A stretch of 64,000 nucleotides of DNA from Chthoniobacterales bacterium (GTDB lineage: Bacteria; Verrucomicrobiota; Verrucomicrobiia; Chthoniobacterales; JAATET01). This document shows positions 58,754-64,000 of the stretch, piece after piece. The notes under the pieces are model-generated. The model worked only from the letters and a program-made list of their open reading frames with translations. It did not search any database and was not told where the DNA came from. Every line of letters begins with the position of its first letter. Position 1 is the stretch's first letter. The stretch is from positions 1 through 64,000 of the forward strand of contig JAATET010000105.1 of assembly GCA_015655545.1 (NCBI GenBank). The letters run 5' to 3'. The position numbers were made by a program, and so were the translations under genes.

Positions 58754-59936
58754 GAAGTTGAACGAAAACGGCGAACCTACGGCCTCTCCCGCGCGAACGC
58801 GACGCAATTTCATTCCGCCCGGCTCCACGATCGGCGTGCTCGGCGGCGGGCAACTCGGGCGCATGTTTTCGCTCGAAGCCGCCCGGCTCGGCTATCGCGT
58901 GCATGTTTTCGAGCCCGATGCCGGCTGTCCGGCCGGGCAGGTGAGCGCGGTCGAGGTGAACGCCTCCTATTCGGACACCGAGGCGCTGCGGCAGTTCGCG
59001 CAAGGCGTGGATGTCGTGACTTACGAATTCGAAAATATTCCGTTCGCGGCCATCGAAGCGGTCGCGGAATTCGTTCCGGTGCATCCGCGCGGAGAAGCGC
59101 TGCACATCTGCCAGAATCGCGAACGCGAAAAAACCTTCCTGGCCGGACATAAAATTCCCCGCGCGCCGTTCTGGGTCATCGATTCCGCGCCCGCGCTGGC
59201 CGCGGCCTTGAAGGAGCTCGACGGCCCCGGCGTGCTGAAGACCGCGAGTTTCGGCTACGACGGAAAAGGGCAGCTGCGCGTCAAACGCGGCGACGATGCG
59301 GAGGCGACGTGGTCGCGCTTCGGCGCTCCGCGAGCGGTGCTCGAAGGCTGGATCGACTTCACGCATGAGTTTTCGATCGTCTGCGCGCGCGGACTCGACG
59401 GTGCGGTCAGCCTGTTTCCCGCTTCCGAGAACCGGCACTAGCATCACATCCTGGATTTTTCGATCGTTCCGGCGCGCATTTCCGAATCTGCATTTGCGGA
59501 CGCCCGGGCGATCGCCGTCCGCATTGCGGAAGCGCTGGATATCGTCGGACTTATCACGACGGAATTTTTTCTCGCTCGCGACGGGAGCATTCTGGTCAAT
59601 GAACTCGCGCCTCGCCCGCACAACTCCGGCCATTTCTCGCTCGACGCCTGCGTGACGAGTCAGTTCGAGCAGCAAGTGCGCGCGGTCTGCGGGCTTCCGC
59701 TCGGCTCGACGGAATTACTGCGCCCGGTCGTGATGCTTAACCTTCTCGGCGATCTCTGGAAATCCGGCTCGCCGGATTGGCGGGACGTGCTGAAAAATCC
59801 CGATGTGAAACTGCATCTCTACGGCAAACGCGAGGCGCGCCCCGGGCGCAAGATGGGACATCTCTGCGTGTCGGCCGATACCGTCGATGAAGCCTTGGCG
59901 AGGGCGGAAGCGATCAAAAAGCAGCTTTCCAGTTAA
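58752..59936 (+). pseudogene. purK: N5-carboxyaminoimidazole ribonucleotide synthase PurK, interrupted by in-frame TAG at 59439-59441
   Basis: STIGVLGGGQLGRMFSLEAARLGYRVHVFEPD...SLFPASENRH[TAG]HHILDFSIVPARISESAF...VNELAPRPHNSGHFSLDACVTSQFEQQVRAVCGLPLGST; same frame on both sides. Confidence 0.9.
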
Positions 59937-59999
59937 TCCGCGGGCGACCATGGAAAAAATGAACGTCCGCCCGGCGACGCTGTCATATTCACCATTCGC

Positions 60000-60025
60000 G
60001 AGCGGCTCACCGCTCTAACTTTTCC
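60000..60025 (+). terminator. Short hairpin plus T-rich run upstream of moxR
   Basis: GAGCGG-CTCA-CCGCTC followed by TAACTTTT; could also be a leader hairpin. Confidence 0.3.
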
Positions 60026-60040
60026 CAAAACCCATCCCAT

Positions 60041-61030
<990 letters not shown>

Positions 61031-61062
61031 TCGGCGGTCCGGCTGGTCGCTTCGTTTTTACC

Positions 61063-61944
61063 ATGCAGGAACCGGGAGAGATTCTTCGGAAAATTCGCCG
61101 CATCGAGCTGCGCACGCGCCGGTTGGTGCAGGCGTCGTTCGCCGGCGCTTACCAAAGCGTGTTCAAGGGCCGCGGCATGAACTTCGAGGAGGTTCGCGAA
61201 TACACGCCGGGCGACGAGATCCGCACCATCGACTGGAACGTGACCGCCCGCATGAACACGCCCTACGTGAAAAAATTCACCGAAGAGCGCGAGATGACCG
61301 TGATGCTGCTCGTCGATGTCAGCGCGTCCGGCACCTACGGAAGCATCGAAAACAGCAAGCGAGAGCTGGCCGCGGAAGTGGCGTCGATCCTCGCTTTCAG
61401 CGCCATTCAAAACAACGACAAGGTCGGGCTCATTCTTTTCACCGACGAGGTCGAGCTTTTCATTCCGCCGAAAAAAGGCCGCCTGCACACGCTGCGCCTC
61501 ATTCGAGAGATGCTGTATTTCGAACCGCGGCGCCGGGGCACGAATATTGCCAACGCACTCGATTACCTGAACAAGGTGACGTCTCGTCGCGCGGTGGTTT
61601 TCGTCATCTCGGATTTTCTGAGCGCCGACTTTACGAAACCGCTGACCGTCGCGGCCAAACGGCACGACCTCGTCGCGATGCCGGTGATCGACCCCGGCGA
61701 AGAAGAGCTTCCCTCCGTGGGCATTCTCACGCTCGAAGACGCCGAAACGGGCGAGCAAATCGACATCAACACCTCGAATCGCGCAGTCGCGAATGCTTTC
61801 GCCGCGATCGAGGAGCGCCGCCATGCCGAACTCGCGCGGATGTTGCGCCAGCGCCGGATCGATTCGATTCCGCTGCGCACCGACAAAGATTATTTGATGG
61901 CGCTGCGTTCGTTTTTCGAGGTCCGCGAAAGGAGGCACGCATGA
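61063..61944 (+). CDS. DUF58 domain protein
   Basis: GRGMNFEEVREYTPGDEIRTIDWNVTARMNTPYVKKFTEER. Confidence 0.95.
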   Translation: MQEPGEILRKIRRIELRTRRLVQASFAGAYQSVFKGRGMNFEEVREYTPGDEIRTIDWNVTARMNTPYVKKFTEEREMTVMLLVDVSASGTYGSIENSKRELAAEVASILAFSAIQNNDKVGLILFTDEVELFIPPKKGRLHTLRLIREMLYFEPRRRGTNIANALDYLNKVTSRRAVVFVISDFLSADFTKPLTVAAKRHDLVAMPVIDPGEEELPSVGILTLEDAETGEQIDINTSNRAVANAFAAIEERRHAELARMLRQRRIDSIPLRTDKDYLMALRSFFEVRERRHA

Positions 61945-62474
61945 ATCCGCAAGCCGCCACGCCGGCTCCGACACCGGTGCCGATTCACGATATCTCCGGG
62001 CCGATCGCCTTTTTTCCCTATCCGATCTGGATGGTTGCCGTGGCAATTCTCGCGGTGCTCGCCCTGGCCGCCGCGGTCGTGTGGTTTTTTGCCGTCCGGC
62101 GCCGCCCCGCCAAACGTCGGACACCCGCCGAAAAAGCGTTGGCGGCGCTTGCACGCCTGCGCGCCGGGGTGGAAACGGGCGATCCCTATCCGTTCAGCAT
62201 CACGGCCTCGGATGTCTTGCGTGTCTATCTGCGCGACGAGTATGGCCTGAGCGCGACGACGCAGACTTCGCGCGAGTTTTTGGAAACGGCCGCCAGCCGC
62301 AGCGTCTTCAACGACGAGGAACGCGCGGCCCTCGCGGCCTTCCTGGAGAAAGCGGATCTTATTAAATTTGCCCGCATGCACGCCACCGCGGCCGATTGCT
62401 CGGCTTTGCTGGAACAGGCCGATAAATTGGTGCGCAGCGGCGCGGCCAAACCCGTGGAGGCGGGGAGCCGATGA
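61941..62474 (+). CDS. DUF4381-like membrane protein of Bat operon
   Basis: Single TM; position between DUF58 and BatA-like genes; ATGA overlaps on both sides. Confidence 0.65.
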   Translation: MNPQAATPAPTPVPIHDISGPIAFFPYPIWMVAVAILAVLALAAAVVWFFAVRRRPAKRRTPAEKALAALARLRAGVETGDPYPFSITASDVLRVYLRDEYGLSATTQTSREFLETAASRSVFNDEERAALAAFLEKADLIKFARMHATAADCSALLEQADKLVRSGAAKPVEAGSR

Positions 62475-63490
62475 ATAGCCTCAATCTCTTCGGTGTCACC
62501 TTTGCGACGCCCTGGGTGCTTTCATTGCTCCTCCTCATCCCGCTGCTCGCGTGGCTGAAAGGCAAGTTCGGCGGCACGCCGGGAATCATTTTTTCCTCGA
62601 CGCAAACGTTGCGCTCGATTGGCGTGCGGCGGCGTTCCCGCGCGGGCGATTTGCTCACGGCGCTCTCGCTGGCGGCCTTCGCGGCTTTCGTGATCGCGGA
62701 ATCGCGTCCGCAACTCGGCAAGACGATCACTCGCACGCAGGCCAGCGGCGTGGACATCATGCTTTGCATCGACGTTTCCGGCTCGATGCTGGCCGAGGAT
62801 TTCTCCATCGGCACGCATCGCGCGGCCCGTCTCGAAGCGGTAAAAAAAGTCGCGCAGCAGTTCATCGAGGAGCGACCGAACGATCGGATCGGGATCATTG
62901 CCTTTGCCGGCCGGCCCTATCTCGTGAGTCCGCTGACGCTGGACCACGATTGGCTGATCAAGAACCTCGAACGCGTGCAGATCGGCCTCGTCGAGGATGG
63001 CACCGCCATTGGCTCCGCGCTGGCCACCTCCGAGAATCGGCTCAAGGATCGCGAGGCAAAAACGAAGCTCATCGTCCTGCTTACCGACGGCGACAACAAC
63101 GCCGGCAAGGTCATGCCTGTCACCGCGGCGGAGGCGGCCAAGGCTCTCGGCATCCGCATCTATACGATCGGGGCGGGCACTCGTGGCATGGCGCCGTTCC
63201 CCGTCACGACCGCATTCGGGCAGACCATGTATCAAAATATGCCGGTCGTCATCGACGAGGATACGCTCAAGAAAATCGCGTCGATGACGAATGGGGAATA
63301 TTTCCGCGCCACCGACACTCGTTCGCTGCAGGAGATCTTCGGCGAGATCGACAAGCTCGAGAAAACGAAAATCGAAGTCGAAAAATTCGCGCAATATCGA
63401 GACCTGTTTCCGTGGTTCCTGGTCGCGGGAATCTCGCTCCTCGGCATCGAAATCCTGGCCTCGCAAACGATATGGAGACGACTGCCCTAG
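62471..63490 (+). CDS. BatA-like VWA-domain membrane protein
   Basis: VDIMLCIDVSGSMLAEDFS; IGIIAFAGRPYLVSPLTLD. Confidence 0.93.
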   Translation: MNSLNLFGVTFATPWVLSLLLLIPLLAWLKGKFGGTPGIIFSSTQTLRSIGVRRRSRAGDLLTALSLAAFAAFVIAESRPQLGKTITRTQASGVDIMLCIDVSGSMLAEDFSIGTHRAARLEAVKKVAQQFIEERPNDRIGIIAFAGRPYLVSPLTLDHDWLIKNLERVQIGLVEDGTAIGSALATSENRLKDREAKTKLIVLLTDGDNNAGKVMPVTAAEAAKALGIRIYTIGAGTRGMAPFPVTTAFGQTMYQNMPVVIDEDTLKKIASMTNGEYFRATDTRSLQEIFGEIDKLEKTKIEVEKFAQYRDLFPWFLVAGISLLGIEILASQTIWRRLP

Positions 63491-64000
63491 ATACCGGCTT
63501 CACCTTCGGCGATCCGCTCTGGCTCTGGGGGCTGCTGTGGATTCCCGCGCTCGGCGCGCTCTTTTTCTGGGCGCAGGCGAAGCGGAGGTCCCTGCTTTCG
63601 CTGGTCGTGGCGCCGCGGCTGCGCGACCAGCTCGCCGCCGGGGTGAGTCCGTTGCTGCGTGGTCTGCGTGCTGCATTGGTGCTGCTGGCTTTGGCCCTGG
63701 CGCTGGTCGCGTTGGCGAAGCCGCGCATGGGAACCATCCAGCGCGAAATCAAGACGAACGGCCGCGACGTGCTGCTGGCGATCGATACTTCGCGCAGCAT
63801 GCTTGCGACGGATGTCGCACCGATCCGCCTCGCGCGTGCGAAATTGATCTCCGAGGATTTTCTCCGGCTGCTGGAGGGAGATCGTGTCGGCATTGTGGCT
63901 TTTGCCGGATCCGCGTTCTTACAGGCTCCGCTCACGCTTGATTACAACGCCGTGCGCGACACGCTCGACGAGCTGGACACGAATACCATTCCGCGCGGAG
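63472..64000 (+). CDS. BatB-like VWA-domain membrane protein (C-terminus cut by window edge)
   Basis: METTALDTGFTFGDPLWLWGLLWIPALGALFFW ... VLLAIDTSRSMLATDVAPIRLARAKLISEDFL. Confidence 0.9.
   Translation, partial: METTALDTGFTFGDPLWLWGLLWIPALGALFFWAQAKRRSLLSLVVAPRLRDQLAAGVSPLLRGLRAALVLLALALALVALAKPRMGTIQREIKTNGRDVLLAIDTSRSMLATDVAPIRLARAKLISEDFLRLLEGDRVGIVAFAGSAFLQAPLTLDYNAVRDTLDELDTNTIPRG

Noticed and set aside
59439-59441. TAG in purK as pyrrolysine or a recoded genetic code
   Set aside because: PurK is not a Pyl protein, and many other ORFs in the window end normally at TAG/TGA, so a global code change is unlikely.

Overview
This 64 kb GC-rich chromosomal window looks verrucomicrobial (inferred from PEP-CTERM/HAF proteins, a DUF2723 protein, a MoxR/Bat cluster and the overall gene repertoire). 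It is mostly housekeeping: valS, manC, a GH3 glucosidase, an amidase, an LptF/G permease, a family-4 UDG, rluD, recR, lipA, gltB, radC, lpxA, larC, speA-gcvT-gcvH-gcvP, an exbB/exbD pair, def, hemB, two tandem GspE/PilB ATPases, adk, fmt, pyrH, frr, an LpxL-heptosyltransferase fusion, purK and a MoxR/Bat operon. There are two tRNAs, Glu(CTC) and Gln(CTG), and no rRNA or CRISPR. The observations I rate highest are: (1) two conserved genes, rluD and purK, each interrupted by a single in-frame stop codon with the C-terminal half still intact in the same frame; (2) several families of hairpin-forming repeats, two of which sit in frame inside valS and the UDG gene; (3) a decayed ~1.4 kb island between two convergent tRNA genes, carrying an integrase C-terminal fragment, HigB and a HigA without its HTH; (4) a Ser/Thr kinase / ClpX-like ATPase without zinc finger / degenerate class III cyclase gene set; (5) two decayed nucleotidyltransferase-family remnants around a PEP-CTERM gene and a minisatellite; (6) multi-domain envelope fusions. 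All family assignments come from reading motifs by eye; no database search was run.
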